A DNA stretch of 64,000 nt from Gammaproteobacteria bacterium (GTDB taxonomy: Bacteria > Pseudomonadota > Gammaproteobacteria > Steroidobacterales > Steroidobacteraceae): the NCBI GenBank assembly GCA_021323735.1, contig JAJPKM010000035.1, positions 111,357 through 175,356 of the forward strand, written 5' to 3'. Shown in pieces: positions 28,507 to 38,621 of the stretch (its first letter is position 1; each line of letters opens with the position of its first letter). The notes below the pieces were generated by a model that ran no database searches, was not told the DNA's origin, and worked only from the letters and a program-made list of their open reading frames with translations. A program made the translations under genes and the position numbers.

Positions 28507-29356
28507 GCCATAGCGCCGCGGCGATGCATCCGCCCCAGGGCACCAGCCAGTAGCCCAACAGGCCGTCGAACCGACCCACCCAGAATGCATAGGCGGTAGC
28601 CTGGCCGCTGCCGGTGGCCTCCTGCAGCATGCGCAGCACAACCACCCAGCCGGCGTGAAGTCCGAGCGCCATGGCGATATTTCCGGTGAGCGCGCGCGTG
28701 AGACTTAAAATCAGTCCCACGATCAGCCACGACAGGAAGGAGTCGAAGACCAGCGATGGGGACCCTAAGGGTGCGAAAGAGCGCAACAGTAGATCGAAGC
28801 CGCTGCTCCAGCCCAGATCTTCCGGGGGAATTCGCGATTTGGCCGTGAAGTGCAGCACGGCGAACAAGGGTGCGGTGAGCAGCGCGGCAGCCCAGGGTCC
28901 GGATTCGCGTTCGATGGCCGTGTGCATCGCACCGCGCATCACGGTCTCCTCAATGAGGGCCACGGCAACGCCCGAAAGCACGCCAATCCCGAAAATGCGC
29001 GCGAAATTCCATAGCGTAGGCGCGAAATCGGGGCTGACGACGCGCAGGTGCGTCGTCAGTAAAAACCCTGCGCCCAGCCCTGCCGTGACGATGCCCACGG
29101 CGCCCCAGGCCAGACTCACGGCGAGAAACCGGCGCCAGGGCAGGCCGTAACCGAAATCCAGCCGATGCGTAAGATTCAGGTGCCGGCACAGCCAGACCAA
29201 TTCCACCGCCAGCAGCAGCATGGCCACGCGGCCGGCCACCCGGTGAAACGCCCAGGGAGCTATGTGCAAGGTGAGTTCATACGCAGGGTAGGCGACGAGC
29301 GCACCGATCAATCCGGCCAACAAGATCGTACCCAAGAACCAAGCGAAGGCACGCAT
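28451..29356 (-). CDS. CPBP-family intramembrane metalloprotease (Rce1/CAAX-like)
   Basis: 301 residues with about eight membrane segments. The CPBP core motif is IEETVMRGAMH (EExxxR), followed by FAVLHFTAK and a late ALGLHAGWVVVLRML with the second conserved His. Such proteases act on membrane or prenylated proteins, or on bacteriocin-like peptides; no substrate is suggested here. The ATG at 29356 lies 4 nt after the hemL stop; a longer upstream in-frame reading overlaps hemL and is not used. The 3' end overlaps the LON-domain gene by 56 nt. Confidence 0.85.
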   Translation of the reverse strand: MRAFAWFLGTILLAGLIGALVAYPAYELTLHIAPWAFHRVAGRVAMLLLAVELVWLCRHLNLTHRLDFGYGLPWRRFLAVSLAWGAVGIVTAGLGAGFLLTTHLRVVSPDFAPTLWNFARIFGIGVLSGVAVALIEETVMRGAMHTAIERESGPWAAALLTAPLFAVLHFTAKSRIPPEDLGWSSGFDLLLRSFAPLGSPSLVFDSFLSWLIVGLILSLTRALTGNIAMALGLHAGWVVVLRMLQEATGSGQATAYAFWVGRFDGLLGYWLVPWGGCIAAALWLTRSSWVPAARSRHPAAQ

Positions 29357-29360
29357 GGCC

Positions 29361-30656
29361 TCAAGAACCCGTCTGATGATTCCGACTGAGCATCGAGGCA
29401 AAGACTCGCGATGCCGCAGCGATCGTGGTCTCGATGTCGGCCGGCGAATGCGCCGCCGACAGGAATCCCGCCTCGAAGGCCGACGGCGCCAGGTAGATGC
29501 CTTCTTGCAGCATACCGTGAAAGAAGTGCTTGAAGCGCTCAACATCGCAGGCCATGACTTTGTCGTAGCGATCGACGTTACGTTCTGCCGTGAAGAAAAA
29601 TCCGAACATGCCGCAAACGTGATTCGTGGCGAGCTCGATGCCGGCCGCCGCCGCCGCCTTGCCTAACCTGTCCACCAAAAGGTCCGTCATGGCTCCCAGA
29701 CGCTGATGGAATCCAGGGGCGCTGATGAGTTCGAGCGTGGTAAGTCCTGCGATCATCGCCACGGGGTTTCCGGACAACGTGCCCGCCTGGTATACGGGAC
29801 CTAAGGGGGCGAGCTGCTCCATGATATCGCGCCGTCCGCCGAACGCGCCTACCGGCATGCCGCCGCCGATGATCTTGCCGAGCGTCGTCAGATCCGGCCG
29901 CACCCCATAGAGGGCTTGGGCGCCGCCCAGAGCCACGCGAAAGCCCGTCATTACCTCATCGAAGATCAGCAGCGCGCCCGTGCGGTCGCATTCGCGGCGC
30001 AGGGTTTGCAGAAAATCCGGCGCGGGAGGCACGCAATTCATGTTGCCTGCCACCGGCTCGACGATGACGCATGCAACCGACTCGCCGATTTGGCGGAACA
30101 CGCGCTGAACCTGATCGATGTCGTTGTAGTCGAGCGTCACCGTATGGCCGGCAAGTGCCTTGGGTACGCCGGGGGAGGTGGGTACGCCTAGGGTCAGGGC
30201 GCCTGAGCCGGCCTTGATCAGCAGTGAGTCGGAGTGCCCGTGATAACAACCCTCGAACTTCACGATGGTGTCGCGTCCGGTGAAACCTCTGGCCAGCCGG
30301 ATGGCGCTCATGGTGGCCTCTGTGCCCGAACTCACGAAGCGCACCAATTCGACACTGGGCATGAGTTCGACCACGCGGCGAGCCAGCTGCGTCTCGAGCG
30401 TCGTCGGTGCGCCGAAGCTCAAGCCGTTGGCGGCAACTTCCTGCACCGCCTGGATGACCTGCGGATGCGCATGGCCCAGTATCATCGGGCCCCAGGAACC
30501 GACGTAGTCGACGTAGCGGCGCTCGTCCGCGGCAGTCACGTACGCGCCCTGGGCTTTCTTGAAAAAAATCGGTTCGCCGCCCACGCCGCGAAATGCCCGA
30601 ACCGGCGAGTTGACGCCGCCCGGGATGTACTTGCAGGCTTCTTGAAACAGACTCAT
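29361..30656 (-). CDS. hemL: Glutamate-1-semialdehyde 2,1-aminomutase
   Basis: 431 residues, family-typical length. It includes [19 protein letters not shown], the [14 protein letters not shown] phosphate loop, [14 protein letters not shown] and the PLP lysine in [19 protein letters not shown]. It makes 5-aminolevulinate, the precursor of haem, by the C5 pathway. Its ATG overlaps the sensor kinase stop by 4 nt and it ends 4 nt before the CPBP gene, so it is embedded in the two-component operon. Confidence 0.97.
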   Translation of the reverse strand: MSLFQEACKYIPGGVNSPVRAFRGVGGEPIFFKKAQGAYVTAADERRYVDYVGSWGPMILGHAHPQVIQAVQEVAANGLSFGAPTTLETQLARRVVELMPSVELVRFVSSGTEATMSAIRLARGFTGRDTIVKFEGCYHGHSDSLLIKAGSGALTLGVPTSPGVPKALAGHTVTLDYNDIDQVQRVFRQIGESVACVIVEPVAGNMNCVPPAPDFLQTLRRECDRTGALLIFDEVMTGFRVALGGAQALYGVRPDLTTLGKIIGGGMPVGAFGGRRDIMEQLAPLGPVYQAGTLSGNPVAMIAGLTTLELISAPGFHQRLGAMTDLLVDRLGKAAAAAGIELATNHVCGMFGFFFTAERNVDRYDKVMACDVERFKHFFHGMLQEGIYLAPSAFEAGFLSAAHSPADIETTIAAASRVFASMLSRNHQTGS

Positions 30657-32017
30657 AGCCGATCACTGTAAACAGCGATGGCGGTATCGGGCAAGCGAAG
30701 TCGTACTTCAAAGCCGCCGGGCACATTCACGGCCGCGGCGTCGCCGCCGTGGGCCTTCATCACCCGGGAGGTGATGGCCAGCCCGATTCCTTCGCCGCCG
30801 CTGTCACGGTCGCGAGATTCGGCGACACGGTAAAACGGCTCGAAGATGCGTTCCAGATCGGCCGCGGGCACCCCCGGGCCCCGATCGCGGACCACAATTT
30901 CCAATCCTCCGCGCACCCTGGCCACCCGCACCTCCACCGGCTCGCCATGCGGACTGTAGCGAACGGCATTGCGCAACACATTCTCGATCGCGCTGCGCAG
31001 CAGTTCGCGGCTGCCGAGCATGGTCGCGTTGACGGCACCCATGAGGTTGACGCCGCAGCCCTTGACGGCGCCCTCGAAATTCGCGTCGCGCACCACCTGT
31101 TCGATGACCTCGCCGAGTTCGAAGGTTTCGCGTTCGGGCAGCGCGTTGGCCCCGTGCAGGCGCGCGAGCTTCAGCACCTGGCTGATCATGGCGTCGAGAC
31201 GCTCGACTTCGCGTTCCATCCTGTCCAGCTGGCGGGTGAAATCCGTCGGTGGCTGGCGTGCCAAGCCTAAGGCCACGCGCATTCTGGCCAGGGGCGAACG
31301 CAGTTCGTGAGAGATATCGCGCAGCAGCTGTGTGGTCGCGCTGCGATTCGCTCGCAACTGATCGGCCATCGCGTCGAAATCGCGCGCCAGCACCGCGAGT
31401 TCGTCCTTGCGATCCTCCAATCCCGAACTCACCCGGATGTCCAGATTCTCCGAGGCCAGTGCGCGCGCGCCGGCCTGAATGCGGCGGATCGGGGCGGTCA
31501 GGTGCTCCGCCAGCCACCAACTCGTGAGGGCGCTCACCAGCAGCGCTATTCCTAAGATGGTCAGCGAAATGGCGGGCAGACTGAGTGCGCCGAAGATGCT
31601 GGGGCGTCGCGCCGTCAATAGGACGGTATAGACCGCGCCGTCAGCGTCGATGATTTGCGGCGCGGCGCGCGAGGGGCGGAAGTTGCCCGGGACCGGCTCG
31701 CGGCCCAGGGATCCCAGACGCCGCAAAGCGCTGTCGGGCAACTGCCTGCCGAGAACATCCCGGCCGTCGGGACCGATGACGTACAGTTCCCGGTCACCGA
31801 GGTTTTTTCGAATTCCTTGCAGCCAGTCCTTCAGCGCGCCGATTCCACCGCGCCCGAGCACCTCCGACGCTTGAATGGCCACCGACGGGCGGCGCTGCGG
31901 CTCTTGCGGCTCGTTGTCGCGGGAAACTATGATGAACGTGGTGGCGATGCTGCTGCCGACGATGAGGGTCATCGCCAGCAGGAACAGCAGGAATATTCTC
32001 GAGAACAGGCTATGCAT
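30653..32017 (-). CDS. Sensor histidine kinase, CpxA-like
   Basis: 454 residues. A membrane helix ([23 protein letters not shown]), a periplasmic loop of about 110 residues and a second helix ([20 protein letters not shown]) are followed by HAMP. The phospho-acceptor is in [20 protein letters not shown], and the ATPase boxes are [19 protein letters not shown] and GEGIGLAI. Order and motifs resemble CpxA, a sensor of envelope stress. It overlaps the response regulator gene by 8 nt and hemL by 4 nt. The divergent Spy/CpxP-like gene supports a Cpx-type role (inference). Confidence 0.92.
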   Translation of the reverse strand: MHSLFSRIFLLFLLAMTLIVGSSIATTFIIVSRDNEPQEPQRRPSVAIQASEVLGRGGIGALKDWLQGIRKNLGDRELYVIGPDGRDVLGRQLPDSALRRLGSLGREPVPGNFRPSRAAPQIIDADGAVYTVLLTARRPSIFGALSLPAISLTILGIALLVSALTSWWLAEHLTAPIRRIQAGARALASENLDIRVSSGLEDRKDELAVLARDFDAMADQLRANRSATTQLLRDISHELRSPLARMRVALGLARQPPTDFTRQLDRMEREVERLDAMISQVLKLARLHGANALPERETFELGEVIEQVVRDANFEGAVKGCGVNLMGAVNATMLGSRELLRSAIENVLRNAVRYSPHGEPVEVRVARVRGGLEIVVRDRGPGVPAADLERIFEPFYRVAESRDRDSGGEGIGLAITSRVMKAHGGDAAAVNVPGGFEVRLRLPDTAIAVYSDRL

Positions 32018-32750
32018 GCGCCCACGTGAGGGTGTAGCCGGAGCCTCGGACGTTCTTGATTTCCGGATGCGTGCCGGCCGGCAAATCGAGCTTGCGGCGT
32101 AGATTGCTGATGTGCGTGTCGATGCTGCGATCGTAGGCGGCCAGCTTGCGTCCGAGTGCCTGCTCCGTCATCGAGTCCCGCGATATGACTTGGCCCGCCG
32201 AGCGCATGAGCAATTCGAGCACTCGAAATTCGGCACCGGTGAGCCCCACTGCCTTGCCCGCGACGTGTACCTGGCGGGTGCCCGTGTTCAAGGTGATGGT
32301 TCCCACCATGAGTTCGTCGGGAACACCGCCTCGTGCCGCGCGATTGCTGGCGCGGCGCAGGATCGCTCGAATCCGCGCCACCAATTCACGCGGGTTGAAC
32401 GGCTTGCTCAAGTAGTCATCGGCGCCCAGTTCCAGGCCCACGATGCGATCGACATCATCCCCGCGCGCGGTGAGCATCAAAATCGGTGTGATGTACGCCG
32501 CGCCCAGCTTGCGCAGCACATCCAGGCCGCTCAACCTCGGCAGCATCACATCGAGAATCACGATTTCAAAGTGACCGCTCTTGAGTTCCGACAGCGCATC
32601 GTCGCCGTCGTGCACGCTCTTCACTTCGAAATGCTCGGCGGCCAGATACTCGCAAAGCATCTGGCACAGTTCGCGGTCATCATCCACCAGCAGCACGCGT
32701 GCTTCGCGCGCTGCACCGGTATCGATTGGCGGGACTTCCGAAACTGTCAT
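32010..32750 (-). CDS. OmpR-family response regulator, CpxR-like
   Basis: 246 residues from the ATG at 32750. The receiver has acidic VLLVDDDRE, the phospho-Asp in VILDVMLPRLSG, and LTARGDD, followed by KPFNPRELVARI. The C-terminal winged helix has YDRSIDTHISNLRRKL and IKNVRGSGYTL. It should bind DNA as a dimer after phosphorylation by the adjacent kinase. The gene overlaps the kinase start and is divergent from the Spy-like gene 177 nt away, a likely target. Confidence 0.93.
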   Translation of the reverse strand: MTVSEVPPIDTGAAREARVLLVDDDRELCQMLCEYLAAEHFEVKSVHDGDDALSELKSGHFEIVILDVMLPRLSGLDVLRKLGAAYITPILMLTARGDDVDRIVGLELGADDYLSKPFNPRELVARIRAILRRASNRAARGGVPDELMVGTITLNTGTRQVHVAGKAVGLTGAEFRVLELLMRSAGQVISRDSMTEQALGRKLAAYDRSIDTHISNLRRKLDLPAGTHPEIKNVRGSGYTLTWAHA

Positions 32751-32823
32751 GACACTCCACACTGGTACGGTCCGTGATTGGGTACTCTGGCACAGTCGCT
32801 GGTCGGCGATGCCCCCGGCGCTT

Positions 32824-32836
32824 GAATTTGCAATTC
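32824..32836. promoter_or_regulatory. Small palindrome in the response regulator/Spy intergenic region
   Basis: GAATT-TGC-AATTC is a perfect inverted repeat in an AT-rich stretch (TTGAATTTGCAATTCTTAAC) between divergent genes. It could be a regulator site. The classic CpxR direct repeat (GTAAA-N5-GTAAA) was not found here. Confidence 0.35.
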
Positions 32837-32927
32837 TTAACAGAACCCCGCGCCCGTTCTGACACATGTTTGCACGGCGCGAGCTTAGGATAGCGCTGCA
32901 TCTTTTTCACCGCATTGGAGCATGAAC

Positions 32928-33425
32928 ATGAAATCGAATCGCAACGTGCTGGCCGCAACACTGCTCGGGGCCGCGGCCCTATGGGCCGCCGCCGGCATTT
33001 CGATCGCGGCCGCGTCCGACGAAGCGGCGGCGTCCGACGCTGCGCCGGGTCCCCACGGTTGGCACCATCACCACGGCGCCGGACGCCTGCTGTCCAAGCT
33101 AAATCTGAGTGCGGAGCAGCAGACCGCGGTCAAGGGCATCTTGGCGGCCGCCCGTCCGCAGCTGAAGAGCCTGCGCGAGGAAATACGCGCTAATTCGCTG
33201 AAGCTGCACCAGACCCAACCGAATGATCCGAACTATACCAACGTCTTGGCGCAGGTCACGCAGGCAAACGGCTCGCTGCATTCGCAGCTGATCACGCAGC
33301 GCGAAGCGGTGCGCGCTCAGATATTCAAGGTATTGACGCCGGCGCAGCAGACGCAGCTCGCCATGCTGCAGGCGCAGAGGCAGGCCCGCATTCAGGCGCG
33401 CGGCACTGGGGCTGCAGCACAATAG
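32928..33425 (+). CDS. Spy/CpxP-family periplasmic protein
   Basis: 165 residues from the second ATG, chosen because GGAG lies 7 nt upstream (an earlier ATG at 32922 is too close). A signal peptide (NVLAATLLGAAALWAAAGISIAAA) leads to a mature helical protein with two LTxxQ-type motifs, LSAEQQTAVKGIL and LTPAQQTQLAML. A histidine cluster (HGWHHHHGAG) sits just after the signal peptide and could bind metal. Spy and CpxP are periplasmic chaperones or inhibitors in envelope stress. The gene faces the CpxAR-like operon. Confidence 0.85.
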   Translation: MKSNRNVLAATLLGAAALWAAAGISIAAASDEAAASDAAPGPHGWHHHHGAGRLLSKLNLSAEQQTAVKGILAAARPQLKSLREEIRANSLKLHQTQPNDPNYTNVLAQVTQANGSLHSQLITQREAVRAQIFKVLTPAQQTQLAMLQAQRQARIQARGTGAAAQ

Positions 33426-33453
33426 GCACAACAATAGTCACAATAGAACAGTT

Positions 33454-33466
33454 CCAGGGAACCTGG
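33454..33466. repeat. Short hairpin after the Spy-like gene
   Basis: CCAGG-GAA-CCTGG forms a tight 5-bp stem 29 nt after the stop codon. It has no T-run but could protect or end the transcript. Confidence 0.35.
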
Positions 33467-33467
33467 T

Positions 33468-33494
33468 TCACGCGGCATATTTGAGGCAGGCTCC
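33468..33494. repeat. Extragenic repeat end, copy 2
   Basis: The segment carries CACGCGGC, then ATATTTGAGGCAGGCTCC. It shares CGCGGC and the 11-mer AGGCAGGCTCC with the repeat at 56432-56465. It sits between the convergent Spy-like and TraB/GumN genes. Confidence 0.5.
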
Positions 33495-33582
33495 AGGATC
33501 GTCGTCGCCTCGGCGCACAGCAGTTCAACACCTGGGTGCGGCCCCTGCAAGCGATCGAGCGCGACGGGAAAGCCGTTCGGCG

Positions 33583-34479
33583 TCAACGTTGCGTTGCGAC
33601 GACCCCGTCCTTTTCGAGCAACTCGATCACACTGTCTTGGCCCGCCAGATGGCCGGCGCCCACGATCACCAGGTAGTTCTTGTCATCGTTGAGCAGCGCT
33701 TCGATTTTTGGCAGCCATTTGCGGTTGCGAGTCACCAGCAAGGACTGATATAGCTTAGGATCTCGGCCGAATTCGGTTTTCAACTGGCCGGCGAACCACG
33801 CCGTGTCGCCGTGCTGCCAGGCGTGCACCATGTCGTTCACTTCCTTCGGCAGCTCATGAGCCTCCTCGAGGCTCGATATCAAGTAGTCGGCTTGCGCATC
33901 CAAAGACAGTGCCGCAAACAGGGCAATCTGCTCATGCACCGTTTCCAATCCTGCCACGGATTTACCGTCGCTGCGCGCATGCTCCAAGAAGAACGTCTCC
34001 ACCCCCGAGCTCGGCAGAAAGCCCAGCTGCTGCAATTGCAGCTGAGAGATCGATTCGGCGGCGAACCAAGGCGCGAAGGCATCGAAGATCGAAATGTCGA
34101 CTCCCACCTCGCGGGCCAAAGCGCTCGCTCGCGCGTAGCGCTGTTTGCCCATGATGTCGGGCAGGGTCTTGCCTTCGGGCAGTCGCGCGCTCGCCAGCAA
34201 TTCCATCTGTATCTGTTGGGAATCGATTTCCTGCAGATTCACTTCCATGAAAATCGACTTGGCATTGCCGTAGGCGTCGAGCACCGCCGGTGCCAGCGGA
34301 TAGTCGCTCGGGCGCAGCACATGAATGGAGCCTAGGAGGTAGACGATATTGTGTTTGCCGTGCAGCTCCCAAAGAGTGTGCCTTGCGCCGTCCGCGTCGA
34401 CCGCATGGGCCGCGGTCGAAACAAGCACGCTCGCGAGGCAGAGTGCCAGCAAGCGCCGGCGGATCGCTACTCGTTGCAT
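33583..34479 (-). CDS. TraB/GumN family protein, exported
   Basis: 298 residues from the ATG at 34479, which starts a signal peptide (VAIRRRLLALCLASVLVSTAAHA). The family motifs are VYLLGSIHVLRPSDYPL near the N-terminus and VIVGAGHLAGQDSVIELLEKDG at the C-terminus, with conserved Glu in SIFMEVNL. The family is related to Tiki-type metalloproteases; the function of bacterial GumN-like members is not settled. It lies 14 nt downstream of cpdA on the same strand. A longer in-frame reading upstream overlaps cpdA and is not used. Confidence 0.85.
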   Translation of the reverse strand: MQRVAIRRRLLALCLASVLVSTAAHAVDADGARHTLWELHGKHNIVYLLGSIHVLRPSDYPLAPAVLDAYGNAKSIFMEVNLQEIDSQQIQMELLASARLPEGKTLPDIMGKQRYARASALAREVGVDISIFDAFAPWFAAESISQLQLQQLGFLPSSGVETFFLEHARSDGKSVAGLETVHEQIALFAALSLDAQADYLISSLEEAHELPKEVNDMVHAWQHGDTAWFAGQLKTEFGRDPKLYQSLLVTRNRKWLPKIEALLNDDKNYLVIVGAGHLAGQDSVIELLEKDGVVATQR

Positions 34480-34493
34480 CGAGATGTTGAGGC

Positions 34494-35258
34494 CTAACTC
34501 GCCGTTTGGCGCATTTGCGAGGATTCTACCCAGTGAACCCGGGAATCGATACGGCCATCGGCGTGGAGCTCGAAACTGCGGTACGCCGGCGGACGCGAGT
34601 CCACCGCGTACCGATCGCTCTTGGGGAGAAACTGAGCGCCGGTCGAGGGTGTGGCAAACATTCGTACATCGCCGCGATGGCCTTCGAAGGCCTGGTGCAC
34701 GTGGCCCCAGACCACTGCGCGCACGTGGGTGTGTGCATCGATGATGCGCCAGAACTCGTGCGCTTCCGCAAGACCTACGCCGTCCAACCAGCGGCTGCCC
34801 ATAGGAATGGGGTGATGATGCAGGCACACCATGGCGTGCTTGCGCGAGCCGGTCAGCGAGTTGTCGAGCCGCGCCAGTTCGTTCTTGCTCAGGTGTCCGC
34901 CGACATGGCCGGGGTTGTAGCTGTCGAGCATGATGAACATCCAGTCGCCGATTTCGTGCGTGCCGCAAATTTCAAACGGTGCACCGTTGAGCTCTTTGCG
35001 CATGGCTTCCGGCTCGTCATGGTTGCCGGGAATGCACAGCACCGGCTTTTTGATGTTGCCGAAGTAGCTGCGAAAGCGCAGATAGCCGCTGATATCGTCC
35101 TGCACCAAATCACCCGTGACCAGCATTGCCGCATAGTCGGGCACGCGCGCGATCGCATCGTCGAGAGCCGCCCGTAAACTCGAGTCTGTCTCGACGCCGC
35201 GCAATCGCCCTGTGGCGCTGCCGTAAAGATGAGGATCGGTGATTTGTAGGATTTGCAT
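34494..35258 (-). CDS. cpdA: 3',5'-cyclic-AMP phosphodiesterase (class III)
   Basis: 254 residues. All metallophosphoesterase blocks are present in order: QITDPHLYG, LVTGDLVQDD, CIPGNHDEPEAM, CLHHHPIPMG and VVWGHVHQAFEG. The length and the early LRGVETDSSL match CpdA, which hydrolyses cAMP and so tunes CRP signalling. Related phosphoesterases cannot be excluded by motifs alone. Confidence 0.88.
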   Translation of the reverse strand: MQILQITDPHLYGSATGRLRGVETDSSLRAALDDAIARVPDYAAMLVTGDLVQDDISGYLRFRSYFGNIKKPVLCIPGNHDEPEAMRKELNGAPFEICGTHEIGDWMFIMLDSYNPGHVGGHLSKNELARLDNSLTGSRKHAMVCLHHHPIPMGSRWLDGVGLAEAHEFWRIIDAHTHVRAVVWGHVHQAFEGHRGDVRMFATPSTGAQFLPKSDRYAVDSRPPAYRSFELHADGRIDSRVHWVESSQMRQTAS

Positions 35259-35430
35259 CTGATGAATCCTAGCAAAGCATCCTTTGGTGGACGGTGAACT
35301 GGGTCATGGCGGCGCCTCATTGCACGATACATAAAGCGACCGCCGTTCTGTGACCGCGTTCCGTCGCAAATCGACTACCAAAGGCAAATCACTACCAAAC
35401 TTCGCGTAATGCGACCCAAATCACGCGGCA

Positions 35431-35459
35431 TTGCTGGCGGAGGGCGCATCGGAGACAAT
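35431..35459 (+). promoter_or_regulatory. Candidate promoter of tkt
   Basis: TTGCTG (35431-35436) and GACAAT (35454-35459) are 17 nt apart, 34 nt before the tkt ATG. The matches to sigma-70 consensus are partial. The 234-nt divergent space between cpdA and tkt holds no gene. Confidence 0.35.
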
Positions 35460-35492
35460 ACGCCGCTTCTCCGCCCATCAAGAAGCCTCGTT

Positions 35493-37490
35493 ATGCCCAC
35501 CCGCCGCGAACTTGCCAACGCCATTCGAGCCCTGTCCATGGATGCGGTCCAGAAGGCCAATTCAGGGCATCCGGGCGCGCCGATGGGCATGGCCGACATT
35601 GCCGAAGTCCTGTGGCGGGACGTGCTTAAGTTCAATCCGGGCAATCCGACCTGGCTGGACCGTGACCGCTTCGTGCTTTCCAACGGGCACGCCTCCATGT
35701 TGCTGTATTCCGTCCTGCATCTGACGGGGTATCCCTTGTCGATGGATGAAATCAAGAATTTTCGCCAATGGGGTTCGAAGACCGCCGGCCACCCGGAGCG
35801 GGAAGTACATCTTGGGATCGAGACGACGACCGGTCCCTTGGGCCAGGGCTTTGCCAACGCCGTCGGTATGGCGTTGGCGGAGCGTTCGTTGGCGGCGACA
35901 TTCAATCGGCCCGGCCATACCATCATCGATCACCACACCTATGTGTTCGTCGGCGACGGTTGCATGATGGAAGGCATTTCTCACGAAGCGGCATCGTTCG
36001 CGGGCATGCAGCAGCTCGGCAAGCTCATCGCGATTTATGACGACAATGGAATTTCCATCGACGGCAAGGTGGCGGGCTGGTTCGACGACAACACGGCGCA
36101 GCGCTTCGAGGCGTACGGCTGGCATGTCATCCCGCACGTGGATGGTCAAAGCAGCGACGCGGTGGCAGCAGCCCTGGCGGCCGCTCGCGCGGTCACCGAC
36201 AAGCCCTCTTTTATCTGTGCCAAGACCACCATCGGATACGGCGCGCCCAAGCAGGGCACCCAAACCATGCATGGTGAGGCGATGGGCGCGGAAGATATTG
36301 CCGCCGCGCGCAAGACCTTGGGCTGGAATTCTCCGCCCTTTGAAATACCGGCCGATATTCGCGCCGAATGGGATCGGCGCGACAAGGGTGCCAAGGCCGA
36401 GCAGCAATGGCGCACCCGGTTCGCCGCGTACCGGCAGGAGTTTCCGGCATTGGCCTCCGAATTGGAGCGGCGCATGGCGGGCGACCTGCCGGCCGGCTTC
36501 GACGATTTGGTGCGCACCTTGGTCGGCGGCGCTCAAGCCGAGGCCAAGACGCTGGCCACCCGCCAGTCCTCGCAGGCGGCACTCAATGCCATCGGCCCCT
36601 CCCTGCCGGAATTGCTCGGCGGGTCGGCGGACCTCACGCCCTCGAACGGGACGTGGCGCAAGGACTCCGTGACCTTAAATCCCGCCGCTCCGGCCGGTAA
36701 CTACATCCATCACGGCGTGCGCGAGTTCGGAATGTCGGCCATCATGAACGGCATCACTGCCCACGGCGGCTTCATTCCCTACGGCGGCACGTTCCTGACG
36801 TTCTCCGACTATGCGCGCAACGCCGTGCGCATGGCCTGCCTGATGCGACTGCGCGTGGTATTCGTCTATACCCACGATTCGATCGGTCTCGGCGAGGATG
36901 GGCCGACCCATCAGCCCATCGAGCATCTTGCAAGTCTGCGGCTGATTCCGCATATCGACGTCTGGCGGCCCTGCGACGCAGTCGAAACGGCGGCCGCGTG
37001 GGGTGCGGCCATCGACAATCGCGATGGCCCTACGTTGCTCATATTGACGCGCCAGGCATGTAATGCCCAAGGACGCGAGCCGGCTCAGGTTGCCGATATC
37101 CGCCGCGGCGCTTATGTACTGATCGAACCCGCCGGCGACCCTGAGGCCATCGTGATCGCCACGGGGTCCGAGGTGGGGATTGCCGCCGAGGCCGTGCGCA
37201 GCATGAATGCCAAGGGGCGCAAGGTTCGGCTCGTGTCCATGCCGAGCACCAACACCTTCGATGCCCAGGACGATGCCTACAAGGAGCGTGTGCTGCCCCA
37301 TGGCGTGACGCGCCGAGTGGCCGTGGAAGCGGGTGTGCGCGGCGCATGGTGGCATTACGTGGGATTGAAAGGGCAGGTCGTCGGCATCGATCATTTCGGC
37401 GCTTCCGCGCCCGCCAAGGCGCTGTTTCAGCAATTCGGCTTCACCGCGGAAGGGGTCATTGAGGCAGTCGAGAAAGTACTGGCCGGATAG
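35493..37490 (+). CDS. tkt: Transketolase
   Basis: 665 residues (E. coli TktA 663). The ThDP motif is [40 protein letters not shown]. The substrate histidines sit in [19 protein letters not shown] and STGHASM-like context ([11 protein letters not shown]), and the pyrimidine domain has [24 protein letters not shown]. It exchanges two-carbon units between sugar phosphates in the pentose phosphate pathway. The ATG at 35493 aligns with family N-termini. It leads a run of central-carbon genes (gap, pgk, pyk). Confidence 0.97.
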   Translation: MPTRRELANAIRALSMDAVQKANSGHPGAPMGMADIAEVLWRDVLKFNPGNPTWLDRDRFVLSNGHASMLLYSVLHLTGYPLSMDEIKNFRQWGSKTAGHPEREVHLGIETTTGPLGQGFANAVGMALAERSLAATFNRPGHTIIDHHTYVFVGDGCMMEGISHEAASFAGMQQLGKLIAIYDDNGISIDGKVAGWFDDNTAQRFEAYGWHVIPHVDGQSSDAVAAALAAARAVTDKPSFICAKTTIGYGAPKQGTQTMHGEAMGAEDIAAARKTLGWNSPPFEIPADIRAEWDRRDKGAKAEQQWRTRFAAYRQEFPALASELERRMAGDLPAGFDDLVRTLVGGAQAEAKTLATRQSSQAALNAIGPSLPELLGGSADLTPSNGTWRKDSVTLNPAAPAGNYIHHGVREFGMSAIMNGITAHGGFIPYGGTFLTFSDYARNAVRMACLMRLRVVFVYTHDSIGLGEDGPTHQPIEHLASLRLIPHIDVWRPCDAVETAAAWGAAIDNRDGPTLLILTRQACNAQGREPAQVADIRRGAYVLIEPAGDPEAIVIATGSEVGIAAEAVRSMNAKGRKVRLVSMPSTNTFDAQDDAYKERVLPHGVTRRVAVEAGVRGAWWHYVGLKGQVVGIDHFGASAPAKALFQQFGFTAEGVIEAVEKVLAG

Positions 37491-37512
37491 CGGGAACCTG
37501 ATGAGGTACATT

Positions 37513-37588
37513 GGGGTCTTTAACGCTCGCGTAGCGAGCGCCAAGGGTCGGGGTCGCTTCGACCCCGTTGATAGTTGCGCGAAGCGCA
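37513..37588 (+). repeat. Cluster of three hairpins between tkt and gap
   Basis: Three consecutive perfect stems occur in 76 nt: CGCTCGC-GTA-GCGAGCG (37524-37540), CGGGGTC-GCTTC-GACCCCG (37549-37567) and TGCGC-GAA-GCGCA (37576-37588). An extra GGGGTC at 37513-37518 could compete for the GACCCC arm. No T-run follows, so they may act in mRNA processing, stability or translation of gap rather than termination. Confidence 0.7.
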
Positions 37589-37604
37589 TGGCAAGGGAAA
37601 AATG

Positions 37605-38618
37605 ATGGCAATCAAAGTGGGCATCAATGGTTACGGACGAATCGGGCGCAACATCTTGCGCGCCCTTTACGAAGGCAAGCACGGCGGAGACATCAAGATC
37701 GTGGCGCTCAATGATTTGGGCGATGCCAATACCAACGCGCACTTGACCCGTTTCGACACCGTGCACGGGCGCTTTCGAGGCGAGGTTCATGTCGACGGCG
37801 ATTCCATGGTGGTCAACGGCGATCGCATTCGCGTGGTCGCGCAACGCGATCCGGCCAAACTGCCCTGGGCCGAATTGGGCGTGGACTACGTGCTCGAGTG
37901 CACGGGTTTGTTCACCAGCAAGGCCAAAGCTTCCGCCCATCTTGCCGCCGGTGCGAAAAAGGTCCTGATTTCCGCGCCGGGCGGCGACGACGTGGACGCC
38001 ACCATCGTCTATGGTGCGAATCACGGGATTCTGAAATCCAGCATGAGCGTCGTTTCCAATGCCTCCTGCACCACCAATTGCCTCGTGCCCTTGGTCAAGG
38101 TGCTACACGAGAAGATCGGCGTGCTGGCCGGCGTCATGAATACCGTACATTCCTATACCAACGACCAGGTGTTGACGGATGTATACCACTCGGACCTGCG
38201 CCGTGCGCGCTCCGCGACCATGTCGATGATCCCGACCAAGACCGGTGCCGCGGCGGCGGTGGGTTTGGTCATGCCGGAACTCAAGGGCAAGATCGATGGG
38301 TTTTCGATTCGGGTCCCGACCATCAATGTGTCGTTCGTGGACTTGACCTTCACGGCGGCGCGCAAGACCACGGTGGAGGAGATTCACGGCGCCATCAGAG
38401 CGGCCGCGAACGGACCGCTCAAGGGCATCCTGGCCTACAACGACCAGCCGCTGGTTTCGGTGGACTTCAATCATGATCCTGCCTCGTCCACCTATGATGC
38501 GACCATGACCAAGGTGATCGAGGGGACCCTGGTGAAGGTGTGTTCCTGGTACGACAATGAGTGGGGATTTTCCAATCGCATGCTCGATACCACATTGGCG
38601 TGGTCGAAGGCCGCCTGA
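37605..38618 (+). CDS. gap: Glyceraldehyde-3-phosphate dehydrogenase
   Basis: 337 residues. The Rossmann start is [18 protein letters not shown], the catalytic Cys is in [18 protein letters not shown], and [13 protein letters not shown] closes the C-terminus. [22 protein letters not shown] resembles the alphaproteobacterial and xanthomonad type. It oxidises glyceraldehyde-3-P to 1,3-bisphosphoglycerate with NAD. The second of two adjacent ATGs (37602 and 37605) is preferred for spacing to AAGGGA. pgk follows 3 nt after the stop. Confidence 0.95.
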   Translation: MAIKVGINGYGRIGRNILRALYEGKHGGDIKIVALNDLGDANTNAHLTRFDTVHGRFRGEVHVDGDSMVVNGDRIRVVAQRDPAKLPWAELGVDYVLECTGLFTSKAKASAHLAAGAKKVLISAPGGDDVDATIVYGANHGILKSSMSVVSNASCTTNCLVPLVKVLHEKIGVLAGVMNTVHSYTNDQVLTDVYHSDLRRARSATMSMIPTKTGAAAAVGLVMPELKGKIDGFSIRVPTINVSFVDLTFTAARKTTVEEIHGAIRAAANGPLKGILAYNDQPLVSVDFNHDPASSTYDATMTKVIEGTLVKVCSWYDNEWGFSNRMLDTTLAWSKAA

Positions 38619-38621
38619 CCC

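Noticed and set aside
34480..34968. In-frame upstream extension of the TraB/GumN gene
   Set aside because: It overlaps cpdA, is Arg/Pro-rich, and would hide the signal peptide that starts at 34479.
36675..38024. Open frame of 449 codons antisense to tkt and gap
   Set aside because: Runs across two conserved genes and their intergenic hairpins; no ribosome site or domain.
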